DNA from: Hypholoma sublateritium FD-334 SS-4 | Taxonomy: Eukaryota > Basidiomycota > Agaricomycetes > Agaricales > Strophariaceae | Length of the DNA stretch: 64,000 nt | Direction of reading: 5' to 3' | NCBI GenBank assembly: GCA_000827495.1 | Contig: KN817614.1 | Span: 62,001-126,000 of the forward strand | Shown: piece after piece, positions 37,225-49,640 of the stretch | Position numbering within the stretch: position 1 is the first letter of the stretch | Layout of the letters: every line of letters begins with the position of its first letter | Notes under the pieces: model-generated | The model's database searches: none | Seen by the model: the letters and a program-made list of their open reading frames with translations, nothing else | What the model was told of the DNA's origin: nothing | Translations under genes and position numbers: made by a program

Positions 37225-38441
37225 CCTTGGGCTACAGCGGCATGCTATGCACTGCCGAGAAAAAAAATTAAAGAAAAGCTTCACGTCGCGACGCGTGGTG
37301 GTAAGAGTCAGTCATGGGTGCGCCCTGCATGGTGCGCTCCGTTCTTTTCGAGAGTACAGAATGATGCGTCAATAACGCAAATGTCTATATTTAGCACAAT
37401 GCGTGCTAGTACTAACGTTCAATTTGTACATTGGAGCTCTCCCAGAATACGGCGAGACCTGTAGAGTCCAGAACAGATAACATAAGCGCTGGTCGACGCT
37501 AAACCTATGGTTGGTACAACATGTATGTTTGTTGGTAGATGATGTCCTGGCCCTGTACCCCAAGTTTGACCCCCGCCAATGCCTGTATGGAGATATCGAA
37601 GCGACTCATCACCCATCAAATAGCAAAAATAGGCAAACCTTGTGCTTAATCAGTCTCACCATGGCTCGAGGACACCACTGGCCGCGGACACGGCCGAGAG
37701 AAAGTGGAGCTCGCGTACTCATCGGTGGTTAGATTCTTACGTAGCAAAAAGAATTCGAAACACATATTTCTGGTACATGAACTGTTCCGGCATTTCACCA
37801 ACGGCCTCGGATCACCTCACTCCGTCTCGCGTGGGCTTCTGGTATTTAGCGTCTCGTACCAGAAATAATGGCCTTGGGGACATGGCGCACTACGCGTCAC
37901 ATTTTCACGGGATCTGGGGGATAATTAGACGCCCTAGGTAGGCCTCATCGTTTGAATCATTAACTTCGTTACAATTTTCCATCTATCGTTTCTACATCAC
38001 GAAGTGAATCCTTAGACTTTTTCTCTACGTCATCGAGAGCACATCAGGAAGTACACTGTGAGAGACCGGGGGTCGTCCCGAAACCAACAACCCCTCCGAA
38101 ATACTCTGAGGTAGATATCATATCACTGATAGTCTGTGACTATCCCGACGATTCCGTGGGCACCGGCGTCGAAGCGTCGATCCACCATGTGAGCACAGAC
38201 TGAATATTAAAATGTCTACAGTGCCGAGAACGAGAAGCCTGATTGCTCAGGTCCAGGCCGATGCCACCGCTACCATCGGTTCACCTCTGGAAGGCTTTCC
38301 TGCATTACTAATACTGTTTCTATGCCTCTCGCGACTGTTCCATGGGATCCAGCGTGGAAGCAGGGATCCGCCATGTGAGCACAGTAAGCTGGAAAGTCAA
38401 GTAAAATGAAAAAACCACGAGAAACCTGGTAAGCCTGCCGG
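37225..38441. other. Intergenic, no gene seen
   Basis: About 1.2 kb. A short near-duplicate (ATCC.CCATGTGAGCACAG) occurs around 38,180-38,200 and again around 38,368-38,388. Otherwise there is no repeat and no supportable gene. Confidence 0.5.
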
Positions 38442-38449
38442 TATAAAAG
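38442..38449 (+). promoter_or_regulatory. TATA box of the small secreted protein gene
   Basis: TATAAAAG ends 58 bp before the ATG at 38,508. Confidence 0.6.
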
Positions 38450-38507
38450 GGCAGTGATCATACTGATACCTCACAGCAGCACTATCCACCCGCGCTCTAG
38501 TCAAACT

Positions 38508-38899
38508 ATGAAAAACTACATCCTTCTCTCGCTCTCTCTGCTTTTCGCCGTCTTCGGCGTGAATGCAAGCTCATACAGCATCCAGTTATTCTCCGACTCC
38601 AATTGCGAGGACCTGCTGGCCGAGGACAGCGGTACATTCTCGTCCAACGGCTGTATCACCCAAAGCGGCGTGAACAGTATCCGAATTACCAATTTGGACA
38701 ATGCCATGATCCATACATGGGTGGGTGAAGAACATATTTTCGTGTACAACGTTATTGAGTTCTTGCTCCCGGTACCGTTTAGGCGCACGGTCAATGCGAT
38801 CATAATGAATGGACGGTGCCAGTTGGTTGCCCAGGCGGGAACTCGTGCATCAAGGCTCCAGGCACCGAGTCGTTTGGATTCCAAGTTGGCTGTATTTGA
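38508..38899 (+). CDS. Small secreted six-cysteine protein
   Basis: Two exons, 38508-38720 and 38783-38899, give 109 residues. A signal peptide (MKNYILLSLSLLFAVFGVNA) precedes a mature chain of about 89 residues with six cysteines. Splicing the 62-nt intron in phase 0 gives a plausible C-terminal half (QCDHNEWTVPVGCPGGNSCI, ending FGFQVGCI). The unspliced frame gives no such pattern. I do not recognise a named family; the overall look is that of Agaricomycete small secreted proteins expressed at the surface or during interaction with substrate or host. Function is unknown. The gene borders the start of repeat array 1. Confidence 0.75.
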
Positions 38900-38989
38900 A
38901 GACGACTCGCATTTGTAGAAGCACTGAGCTCAGATACATACAGAGCTTGAAATATAGTGATTGCACCCTTTTATAGTGGATTTCGTTCG

Positions 38990-41460
38990 TAAAGACGTTG
39001 CCAGATAGTTGCGCGTAGCCACTGTGCGCCTTCGAGATCTGGCCAGTGAGCGCAGAGAACACGGTAGAGTACACATCGACCCAACGGGACCATCGGGGCG
39101 ACAGCGCGTTACGCGCTCACCCCAAGGGTACTGGAGAACAGGCGCGCGTGACGTCGAATGCACTCTAACAGGTATGAAGGCGCGTAGCGTGGCGGAAACG
39201 CAATGAGTAAGGAAAGTATACACGACGATAGAAAAGGGCGCGCACGAGAAAGTGGCACTACGCAGGGCGCGAGGAGGAAGGCGCACGCCCTGCGGATGCA
39301 TCCCGCCGTACAGACCCTTATTCTTCACGCGCGGGCACACAGAAGTGCGTTGAGTGCGGTAGACAGCAGCGCACGCGGAAGGGAGGAACGCCAGCGGCTG
39401 GGGCCAAATAGAGGCGCGAGACGGCAATGACCTGCGCCATACGCGCTATGGGGGCTGAGCGCCTTGGATGTAGTCATCTGCATGGCGGCGGAGCGCGAGC
39501 AGCTTTCTGATATATGCGCGTGTATGCGCGACCGGAGTGTGATGAGAGCGTGATGCGTGTCAGGGCAATGAGTGGAGAGGGTATACGCGCACCGCACGCG
39601 CGGCGCTGTATGAGGGAGCATCCGAAGCCAGGGAAAGTACCCACGCAGTGCACACGGGAGCGTGCGCCCTGCGAGAGTTCCCCGCCGGACATACCCTCAT
39701 TTCGCGCGCGTCCATGCATTCGTGCGTCAAGACGCAGACGTACCAGGGGCTGGGAATGCTACAAATGCCCTTTGCCCACGCAGCACGCACGCGGGGAGCT
39801 CACGAGCCGCCGCGGCGCGGGAAGTAGACGCGCTTGCATTTTCCCAGCCGCTTTGCGCTGCGGTGAGGAGGGATGTGGGCGGATTAGAGGCGCGCATTCA
39901 GAGAATCATGCACGCGCGTATGCGTAGAGCGCAGTCGCAGTCGCAGTGGGGGCCTGGACGTATTCTATGACGCTGACGCAGCACGCAAGCGGGAGGGGTA
40001 CCAGTTGCACGCGTCGGCGGAAGTAGAACGCGCTGCCATGCCCCGTACTTCTCTGGACTGTGGTGGGGAGTATGCGCGGGGTATGTCACGAGGTTGGGGC
40101 GGCGCGATGCGCGTAGCCAAGGCGGACTGGATCCCTGAACGGCGCTTTGTAAATATATGGGATATTTCAGTCAAAATGACGACGGCAGGGGCGCGCTCAC
40201 CTGGATAAGTACCGCGCTGATATCGACGTGTGTATATGCGGCGCGAGTACCTAGTCCAAGACTTCAGCTAAGATCACTACGGTTGAGGCGCGTTCACCTG
40301 GCTGAGCAGCGACGCGTGTATGCGGGACGCCGGTGTGCGGTAGCACTGCGCACCCAAAGCGGGGTTTGGCCATGCGGCGAACAGGAGGACAAGGCGCATA
40401 CAAGACGCGGTGCGCTAGATAAGGACCGGTTTCAAGAAAGGTTCACGCAGGGCGTGCGCTGGACGGGCACGCCCTGCGAGCACATCAAGAAGCCTGCCCT
40501 TATCTCGCGCGCAGGCGTCCGGCGTGATGGATAGCGGAGTGGAGGCGGAGGGAGGCGTAGCAGCAGTTTAACCGGCGCATGGGGCAAATCCGGGCATATG
40601 CGCAGCGAGCGCGCGTCGAAGGCTACGCGCGCTGCGAGTGGAAGGAATGCGCCACGGATTTCCCGGACGTCATCGTGTTGAGGAGAGAAGGGAAGGAGAG
40701 GTAGCACGGAAGAGGTGGGAGTACGGACATCGTCGATGTAGCTGCATATTGCCCCAACGGCAGACCACGCGGCCGGTGGACTTGTAGTTCAATAATATCT
40801 ATATGCGCGACGCCGGATGTATTCTTCCCGGCCCCAAGGCGCAGTGCGAGCTGATGCATGATGCATGATGCGTGAGGGCGTGGGGAGGTGGAGTAGAATG
40901 TGAGAGACGAGCTTGAAGTGCGTCGCCGTGAAATGACCGTGAAGACGTGCGCGTATGTAAGGGAAAGGCCAGGTTCTTGCATCGCAAGTTACGCAGTATA
41001 TACGACTGTGCGCATTGCCTGCGAATCGTGACGCAGTTCAACTGGCCTTGCTACAGGCAAATGCGTAGAGCGGTCTTGATGAGGCTTCTAAGGCAAGGCC
41101 ATCGATGGGACATTTTGATACACACTCAATGTGTACGCAATAGCCAGGATGTGCGCTCGTATCCGCGGGAGAGAATTCCCTAGCGCTTTGGTACTGCTGT
41201 GCGCCTGACAATCGATGTCGACGATGTCTTCGCGGATAGGTGGGTGGATGATGGTCCTGCGATGAACGATATGGCGGGGTGGCATGAAGATCAATGGAGG
41301 TTGCATGCGCGTTCGATACGCTGTTACCGCCTTATGCATGAGCGATTCCGATGAGAACAAACAGATGGTCGAGTGAGAGACTGAGGAGAGAAAAACGAGA
41401 CGTGGTCAAAAACGGATTCGGAAGGTCGGGACGAGGAGATCGCACGTGATGGATGTTTCA
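38990..41460 (+). repeat. Repeat array 1, copy 1 (truncated at the 5' side)
   Basis: This GC-rich, gene-free segment shares an ordered series of motifs with copies 2 and 3. In order these are a hairpin core, CAAGACTTCAGCTAA with flanking CACCTGGCTGAG units, GTCCGGCGTGATGGATAGCG, CGCCGGATGT and a 3' end with CGATGTCGACGATGTCTTCG, then GAACAAACAGATGGTCGAGT. It lacks the AT-richer 5' block present in copies 2 and 3. No open frame is shared between copies. Direction is assigned only by copy alignment. Confidence 0.7.
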
Positions 41461-41885
41461 TTGTCAAATTAGAAAATTTCCCAGGGCAAAGGCTGGAGCG
41501 CGGCGGGCCGCAGCGGCATCTGTATCGCCCTTCAAATCGGCTTCATGGCCGTCGTGAAAGGCCTGGTGAGCCACGCCCTGCTCCTGTCGACGCACTACTG
41601 CGCCCTGTGGCTCCTGTAGGACTTCTGCGACGGCGGCGCGGTGTAACGGCACCAGCCTGACCGGAGAAGGCGGCTAAAGGGAAGAATAGTCAAGGAAAAG
41701 TTGGCCCGGGGTGGTGTTCAAATCCACGTTATGCCGGCCTAATAAAAAGGGTGTGTAGATACTCCTTCTAGCTTCATCCGAGCCTCATAGAATCACTGAA
41801 TACATGAATATGGGCAACGCAGTCGCAATTATTATCGCCGCCTGTTTCATTGAATGCTTTGGAGTTTTCTCAGCCCTAGTGTGTC
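41461..41885. other. Spacer between repeat copies, possible insertion
   Basis: This ~0.4 kb joins copies 1 and 2. The GC-rich part (41,480-41,740) has no counterpart in the other spacers and looks inserted. It contains GTGTAACGGCACC and GTGTTCAAATCCAC, which resemble tRNA A- and B-box segments but form no proper T-stem. A tRNA-derived SINE is possible but unproven. Confidence 0.3.
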
Positions 41886-42029
41886 ACAATGTTCGCTCCA
41901 ATTATCTGCATATAACTCCGCTAATATACACATTCAGACATGACATGTATTCTAATACTTGAGAAGTATGAGAAAGGAATGGAAGGAGAAGTAATGGAAT
42001 AAATGGTTCGAACAGGCGTCTGCAACCGC

Positions 42030-42560
42030 CGTCCAGATCGCCCACAAGCACGCAACTTGATTGAGAGACACACCGCCGAGCAGTACCTTAGGTCTGTCCA
42101 GCTAGTGTGGCTCGTCAATAAGTGTGTACTGCGGGCGGCGAAGACGCGCGGGCAAGATTGCTCGATGGTAAGGTGGAAGCTTAATGTAAGAGAGAGACCA
42201 GAGCTAAAGCGAGGAGAGCTTGCACGCTCCAGCGAACGTCAGCGCGTCGCCCAGATCGCCCGCAAGCACGCTACCTGATTGAGAGCCACACCACCGAAGA
42301 ACACCTAAGGTGTACGCAGACGATGTGGCTCATCATGAGTATGTAATGCGGGCGGCGAGGACGACGGCGTATTCGCCGCTGGCTGGACAAAGCAACAAAA
42401 ATAAAGTATGAAATGCTCCCTGATCGGCTTTCTGCACATCGCCCCTGGCGCCCAAAGCACGCTACCTGATTGAGAGACCCACGTCCGCATGACACCAGAG
42501 GCGCATGCGACTTGTGCGTATCATCTTTGTGTGCACTGAGGGCGGCGGGGGCGATGGCAG
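42030..42560 (+). repeat. ~200-bp sub-repeats inside the 5' block
   Basis: Three degenerate tandem units begin at about 42,032, 42,247 and 42,443. They share AAGCACGC.AC.TGATTGAGAG, then a GTGTG/GGCGGCG segment near the unit end. The same three-unit series recurs in copy 3 (about 46,271, 46,490 and 46,680), so the sub-repeats predate the large duplication. Confidence 0.65.
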
Positions 42561-43477
42561 AAGCGCACCGAACAACCGCGAGAAGAGAGGAAAGTGAGAG
42601 GAGTGATGTAGAAATGGGATGGGAACGGGGACTGGAGAAACAAGACGGAAAACTGTGCGCCTTATATACAAAATTCGACTTGCAATATCGGACTTTGAAC
42701 TAAGTATCGGTATGTGGAATAGTATGGAGAGAATAAGCAAAATGTTTCGGTGGCCGCTATTGTGTGCGTGGTGGCGTTGGTGATGGGCCATCTTGTGTTG
42801 GCCACCTATAATTCTAACGGATAGTCATTTTAGAGAATGCTTATGCTATGCTTGTGGCGTAGATAATTTTCTGGCTCTTCCCAATAATACTCGATCTTCA
42901 GATGGAAACGTTTTCTCGAATCATGCAAATAGAAGTTCGTCCACGCCGTCTGCGGACGTTTATCTGGATTTACAACTATGTATCCGAAAAAAGAAAGATC
43001 TCTACAGCTACAGTGGGCCACGACTTCCCAGCAATCCACCGTGGCCAGCACGCGAAGATACGTATGGGCCATTACGCGTTACGATCCACCAAGCTACCGT
43101 GGCCAGTATAAGATGCAGTACCAGTGTGCCACTCGCTGCTTTACTGCGATCAATAAGCACTTGGAGCCGCTTCCGGCGACAATGTCAGGCCGATCTGTGG
43201 CCGCAAACCTGCGAATCTGGACGCTTGCATTATATCCAGCCACATTGTTGCTTTCCGGCCCCCTGCTGAGCCTACGAGTGATATCTCTTCCTTTCCATCG
43301 CCCGGCCTAAGCGGCAGGTGCCGGCCCGGTGGGCGTACTCGCCTACGCGTGTATACGCGCCGCCGGTGTGAGGATGCAGCGCACCCGGAGCGAAGTATGG
43401 AAATACGGCGAGTACGAGGACAAGGTGCACACAGGACGCGCGGCGCTGAACAAGGGTACATGTTTTCTTTTTCGAAA

Positions 43478-43511
43478 CGCAGGGCGTGCGCCGGAAGGCG
43501 CACGCCCTGCG
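43478..43511. repeat. Perfect 15-bp hairpin with GGAA loop
   Basis: CGCAGGGCGTGCGCC and its exact reverse complement are separated by only GGAA. Related hairpins occur in every full or partial unit (39,261-39,294; 40,446-40,478; 44,302-44,334; 48,480-48,512; 57,365-57,390; weak at 59,843-59,875). Substitutions between copies mostly keep pairing, either compensatory or as G-T wobble. This supports a selected or recently shared secondary structure. Confidence 0.8.
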
Positions 43512-46126
43512 AAAATATCCAGAAGACCGTGCCCTGATTTCGCGCCTGGGCGTCCGGTGCGGTGGATAGTAGAGCGGAGGCGGACGGAGGCGGAGGAGCA
43601 CGGGGGGATGGGGAAAGGCGACACAACAAGACATGATGTCGTACGCAGCGCGCGCACCTCGAGCGCTACGCGCGCTGCGTGGGAAGTAGACGCGTGATGC
43701 CTTGCCCCAGCCGCTTTGTGCTGCGGCGAACAGGGATGTGGGTGGATTAGAGCCCTGATCAGCACGTTCTGAATATAATAAATGTGTGTATGGGGGCGAT
43801 ATAGCGCAGCCTGAATGGGGGCCTTACAAAGATTATCCGATTACCCACGCAGCGCGCACGCGGGAGGGGTCGCGCGCTGTTGGGGAAGTAGAGGCGCTTC
43901 GCCATGCCCCGGACTTATATGGCCTGCGGTGGTGGCATTAGGGTGCGTGGGGTATATCACGAGGTTAGATCAGATGTGGCGGCAGGCTGAGCGTACCATG
44001 CGAAGAATGAACCTGATCGGCGCTTTCAGAATATATGCAAGACTTTAGCGAAGCTCACGACGGTCGGCGCACGCTCACCTGGCTATTAAGTAATGCGCTA
44101 ATATCGACGGGTGTATGTGCGGCGCGAGTACCTGGTCCAAGACTTCAGCTAAAATCACGACGGTGGGGGGGCGCTCACCTGTCTGAACAGCGCGCTGATA
44201 TGTATGCGTGTATGCGGGACGTCTGTGTGCGGTAGCACGGCGCACCCGGAGCTGGGCTTGGACATGTGGCGAACAGGAGGACAAGGCGCAGGAGAGGTTT
44301 ACGCAGGGCGTGCGCTGGATGGGCACGCCTTGCGAGCATATCCAAAAGACTGCCCTTGTCTCGCGCGCAGGCGTCCGGCGTGATGAATAGCGGAGTGGAG
44401 GCGGACGGAGCGGACGGAGGCGCAACAGTAGGAGGACCAGGGGATGGGGCAAGTTCATGAACAAACACTGGACGCAGAGCGCGCGCCTCGAATGACTACG
44501 CACGCTGCGAAGAAAATGCGTGCATCACGGCCTGCCCCGGCCTTCAGTGTCCTGCGGACAGAGGAAAGGTGGAGTGGGAAGGAATAGGTGGGTGGAGTGC
44601 GGATCGGCAGGAGCCCACGCGACAGATGGATCCGATTGGCGGATGGAGGCGGAGGCGCAGCAACACGGCAGATGGGGCAAGTCAACTCTGCTTTCGGTGT
44701 ACGCAGCGGGCGCGCCTCGAGTGGCTGCACGCGCTGCGAGGGAAAGGCGCGTCATCGCTCGCCCCGGGCGTCTTCGTGCTGCGGAGAGGAGGAGTAGAGG
44801 CGGGACGGGGGTAGCTCGAGTGCGGATATCGGCGATGCAAAGCCACGGGAAGGTGAGAAAGGGCCATGGGTAGCTGCATATTGACGCAACGGCAGGGCGC
44901 GCGCCCAATTTCACGACATCGTTGATAACATCCGTGTGTATGCGCGACACCGGATGTAATCTTGCATGCTAGAAGCTGCGAGGTGAGCTGATGCGTCAGG
45001 GCGCGGCGGAGCGGGGCGTAGAATGCGAGAGTAAGATGACGCACAGGACGAGCTTGAAGCGCGGCGCTGTGAAATGGCCATGAAGACGTACGTGTATGGA
45101 TGAGGGAAATGCCAAGTTCTTGCATCGCACGTGACGCAGTGCACACGACTGAGCGCATGGCCCCAGGCCAGCAAATCGTTACGCATTTCAACTGGCCTTG
45201 CCACGGGCAAATGCGTACAGCGGTTTTGATGAGGCTTCTAAGGCAAGGCCATCGAGGGGACATTGGTGCCTACTTGTCATCAGGATGTGCGTTCGTATCC
45301 GTTGGAGAGCCTTACATAGTGCGTGGGCGCTGCGGTGCGCCTGGTAATCGATGTCGCCGATGTCTTCACGGCTTGAGGTGCGTAATGGTCGATCAATCAT
45401 CAAAGGGCGATAGGGTGGGGTGGGATCCAGTGCGATGGATTTTATAAGCGTGTTACGCGTTGTTCCAGTACTAAAAACTAATAACGCCGAGAACAAACAA
45501 ATGGTCGAGTGAGAGAGGTAAGAGAGAAGAAAGAGACGTGGTAAAAACCGCATTCGGCAACGTCGGGAAACAAAGATCGCACGTGCCTTCACGTGTTTGT
45601 GGACAAGCGCGACGCGCGACGCGCGCCGAGCCGTCCAATCCTCTGCCTTGGCCGAAAGCATTCCTCTCCTTGAAATCTACCTTAAAAACGCGATGAATAT
45701 AGAGGCGTATAGAAGAAGCGACGTGCGCCAGCGGCCGACAGCACACCGGTCGACGGAAATCCCTCGCAGGCGCAGCCCTCATTTCGCGCGCGTCGATGCA
45801 TTCGTGCGTCAAGCGAGGGAGATAGCGAGTAGCGATGGAAAGCAGACGCACAGGACCCAACAGCTGTAGAATTCATGAACGCCCTGAAGTTGGGCATGCG
45901 TGCCGCAGCTGCGCGAGGAGCAAACGCGTGCCTTGTCCCAGCCTCTTTGCGCTGCGGTGAGCAGGGATATAGGGTAATTTGAGGCGCGAGCTCAGCATAT
46001 AATACATGCGTGTATGTGGTATAGAGGAGCCGTAATGGAGAAATATCAATGCGTTGTTGAATAGTCACCAACAACATGGCGTTCGCAGCTCTAATCTTCA
46101 GCGCTGTGACAATTCTCCCTGATCTG

Positions 46127-49100
46127 TTACAATATTTGCTCCAATGATCTGCATATAACGTCGCTAATATATGCATATAAATGGCATGTACTCTACTTGA
46201 AAGGTATGAGGAAGAAGTCGAATGATAAATGATGGAATTAATGGCTTCAACAGACATCTGCAACCACCGTCCAGATCGCCCACAAGCACGCAACTTGATT
46301 GAGAGACACACTGCCGACCAGCGCACCAGGCCTGTCCAGCCAGTGTGGTTCGTCAATAAGTGTGTACAGCGGGCGGCGAAGAGGCGTGGGCAAGATTGCT
46401 CAATGGTATGGTGGAAGCTGATTATAAGAGAGAGACCAGAGTTAAAGCGAGGAGACCTTGCACGCTCCAGCGACCGTCAGCACGTCGCACAGATCGCCCG
46501 CAAGCACGCTACCTGATTGAGAGCCACACCACCGGAGAACACCTGGGGTGTACGCAGCGAATGTGGCTCATCATAGAGTATGTAATGCGGGCGGCGAGGA
46601 CAACGGCGTATTCGCCGCTGGCTGGACAAAGCAACAAAAATAAAGTATGAAATGCTCCCTGATCGGCTTTCTGCACATCGCCCCTGGCGCGCAAAGCACG
46701 CTACCTGATTGAGAGACCCACGTCCGCATGACACCAGAGGCGCATGCGACTTGTGCGTATCATCTTGGTGTGCACTGAGGGCGCCGGGAGCGATGGCGAA
46801 AGCGCACCAAACAACTGCGAGAAGAGAGGAAAGGTGCCTTCAGTCCATCTGAGAGGGCCGATGTCGGAGTGGGATGAGAATGGGGACTGGAGAAACAAGA
46901 CGGAAAACTGTGCGCCTTATATACGAAATTCCACCTGGAATATCGGACTTTGAACTAATTTTTGGTATGTGTAATAGTATGGAGAGAATAAGCAAAATGG
47001 TTCGGTGGCCGCTATTGTGTGCGTTGGTGACGGGCCACCTTGCTTTGGCCACCTATAATGCTAACGGATAGTCATTGTAAGGAATGCCTCTGCCGCGCTC
47101 GGGATGTAGAGAATTTTCTGGCGCTTCGCAACGCCACTCAATTGTCATGGAAGAAAGGAAACATTTTTCCAAATCATGCGCTTAGATGTTTGTGCACGCC
47201 GTCTGCGTCGGACGTTTATCTGGATTTACCACTATGTATCCGAAAACAAAAAGATCCATACAGTGGGCCACGACCAGCCAGAAACCCACCACGGCCAGGA
47301 CACGAAGATACGTGGGGAAAAATACGCGTTACGATCCACCAAGCTACCGTGGCCAGTCTGATAAGATGCAGCGCCAGTGTCCTTGTTGCTTTACCGCCAT
47401 CAATAAGCACTTGGAGGCGCTTTCGGCACAATGTTTGGCCAATCTGTGGCGACAGATCTACAGATCTGGACGCTTATATTATAGTTTATATGCTTTCCGG
47501 CCACCTACTGAGCCTACAGCCTCTGCGATCTTTTTTCTTTCTTTCCATGATACAGGCCGCGTGCATCGGGCAGGTCCCGGCCCGGTCGGGGCGCACTCAC
47601 CTGATATAGGCGCGTGTATACGCGACGCGGCGACGCCGGTGTGCGGTAGCACAGCGCACCCGGAGCGCGGGCATGGAGATGCGGAGAGCACGAGGACAAG
47701 GTGCACATAGGACGCGCGGCGCTAGACAAGGGCACATATTTTCTTTTTCGGCACGAAATATCCAGCAGACCGTGCCCTGATTTCGCGCCCGGGCGTCCGG
47801 TGCGGTGGATAGCATAACGGTAGACCGGTGGCCGGCTTCTAAATGAGCAATGCTCGATATAGCAGAACGGAGGCGGACGGAGGCGCAGGAGCACGCGGAT
47901 GGGGCAAGGAACAACAACAAAACTTGATATCATACGCAGCGCATAATGCACGCGTGTATGCGGTATAGCGCAGCCGGAGTGGGGCTATGACGATATATTC
48001 TATCGGACCCACGCAGCACGCACGCGGGGGGGCTCGCGTGCCGTGGGGGATGTAGACGCGCTTCGCCATGCCCCGGACTTCTATGGCCTGCGGTGGTGGC
48101 GTTGGGGTAGGTGGGGTATATCACGAGGTTGGATCAGATGGGGCGGCAAGCTGAGCGTACCATGCGAAGATTGAACCTGATCGGCGCTTTCAGAATATAT
48201 GCAAGACGTCAGCGAAGATCGCGTCAGAGGGTCCGTTCACCTGGACAAGTACCGCGCTGAGATCGACGCGTGTATGTACGGCGCGAGTATCTGGTCCAAG
48301 ACTTCAGCAAAAATCACTGCGGTAGGGCGCGCTCACCTAGCTGAGCAGCGCGCTGGCATATACGCGTGTATGCGGGACGCCGGTGTGCCGGAGCGGGGCC
48401 TGGACATGCGGCGAACAGGAAGACAAGGCGCATACAAGGCGCGGGGTGCTAGATAAGGACGGATTTCCGGAGAGATTTATGCAGGGCGTGCGCTGGACGG
48501 GCGCGCCCTGCGAGCATATCCAGAAGATTGCGCCCTTATCTCGTGCACGGGCGTCCGGCGTGGTGGATAGCGGAGTGCAGGCCGGCGCGGACGCACTGGC
48601 GGATGGGGTAAGTCGCTGTAGAGACTTCGTGACGCAGCAGGCGCGCCTCGGGTGGCTACGCGCGCTGCGAAGGAAATGCGTGCATCACGGCTTTCCCCAG
48701 CCGTCATCGTCCTGCGGACAGAGGGGGATGGAGTGGGACCTAGTGAGAAGAGAGAGGTGGGTGAAGGGGAAGATGGGAGACCTGATCCGCCCGGAAAAAG
48801 GGTCCTGGCCAGCTGCAGTCTGCTGCAGTACAACGGTAGGACGCGCGCCCCGGTCCAAGTTATTAAGGACAACATCCGGGCGTGTGCGTAACGATGGATG
48901 TAATCTTCGAGGCCCCAGGGCGCGCAGCCTGCCGATGTGGGAGAGCCCGCCGGAGCGGGAATATAATCGGAGAATGGGAGAGACACACCAGAATGCGAAG
49001 CACGTCGCCGCGAGCTGATCGTGTCCGGGGCAGGCCGGCACCGGCGCGGCGGAGTTGCTGGGAGGGAGGTGGTGCGACACACGTCATCGCCAGCGCAGAC

Positions 49101-49640
49101 CGCGCACTGCGCGCATGGTGCAAGGTGAGGCAAGGCCATCCATTCGAATCTGGGGTACGCAGTACACACGTGTGAGCGCGTGGCCTGCGAAGCAGCGTCG
49201 AGTGGCCTTGCCACGCCAAGACGCAGTGCGGTGTGGATGGGCGCATGATGGCGGCTGGGTAGGTGAGCCTCAGGATCGAAAACGCCGCACGCTCCCGCCA
49301 GTATGTGCGCTGGGACGCGCGGGAGAGCCCGTGTGTACCGGTCGTAGAGTGCTGTCGTTGTGTTGCGTCTGATAATCGACGTCGCCGATGTCTTGAATCT
49401 TCGCGGATGGGAGGGGTGGATGACGTCGATGGGCCATTGGGATGAAGACTAATGGACATTGCATGCGCGTTTTCACGTTGTTACAGCCTTATTCACGAGT
49501 GATTCGATGAGAGCAAAACTATGATCGAGTGAGAGACTGAGGAGAGAAGAAGAAAGAGGGGTCGGGACGAGGAGTTCGCACGATGTTTCGTTTATAATTT
49601 TGGATATTTCCCAGGGCGAGCCGGCGCGCCGACCGCGCGC
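46127..49640 (+). repeat. Repeat array 1, copy 3
   Basis: This is the head-to-tail neighbour of copy 2 and shares its motif order. The shared start is GCTCCAAT.ATCTGCATATAAC, and the shared 5' block runs to about 47,600. The hairpin core lies at 48,480-48,512. The 3' motif is at about 49,374 but carries an extra insertion before CGCGGATGGG. The unit ends about 1.1 kb from the 3' end of the Argonaute gene. No transposase, reverse transcriptase or gag-like frame is visible in any copy. Confidence 0.75.

Larger units (their letters stand above)
41886..45595 (+). repeat. Repeat array 1, copy 2
   Basis: A full-length unit of ~3.7 kb. It opens with an AT-richer block (about 41,886-43,320) that contains ~200-bp sub-repeats and continues into the GC-rich block shared with copy 1. 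The hairpin core appears twice, at 43,478-43,511 and 44,302-44,334. The unit ends with the conserved ATCGATGTCGCCGATGTCTTC (45,347 onward) and two CACGTG boxes (45,580 and 45,590). It is diverged from copy 3 by scattered substitutions and small indels. The offset to copy 3 is ~4.2 kb at the start and ~4.05 kb at the end. Confidence 0.75.

Noticed and set aside
41630..41740. tRNA-like GTGTAACGGCACC and GTGTTCAAATCCAC
   Set aside because: The T-stem pairs only four bases with a 9-nt loop and the acceptor stem does not close; at best a tRNA-derived fragment.
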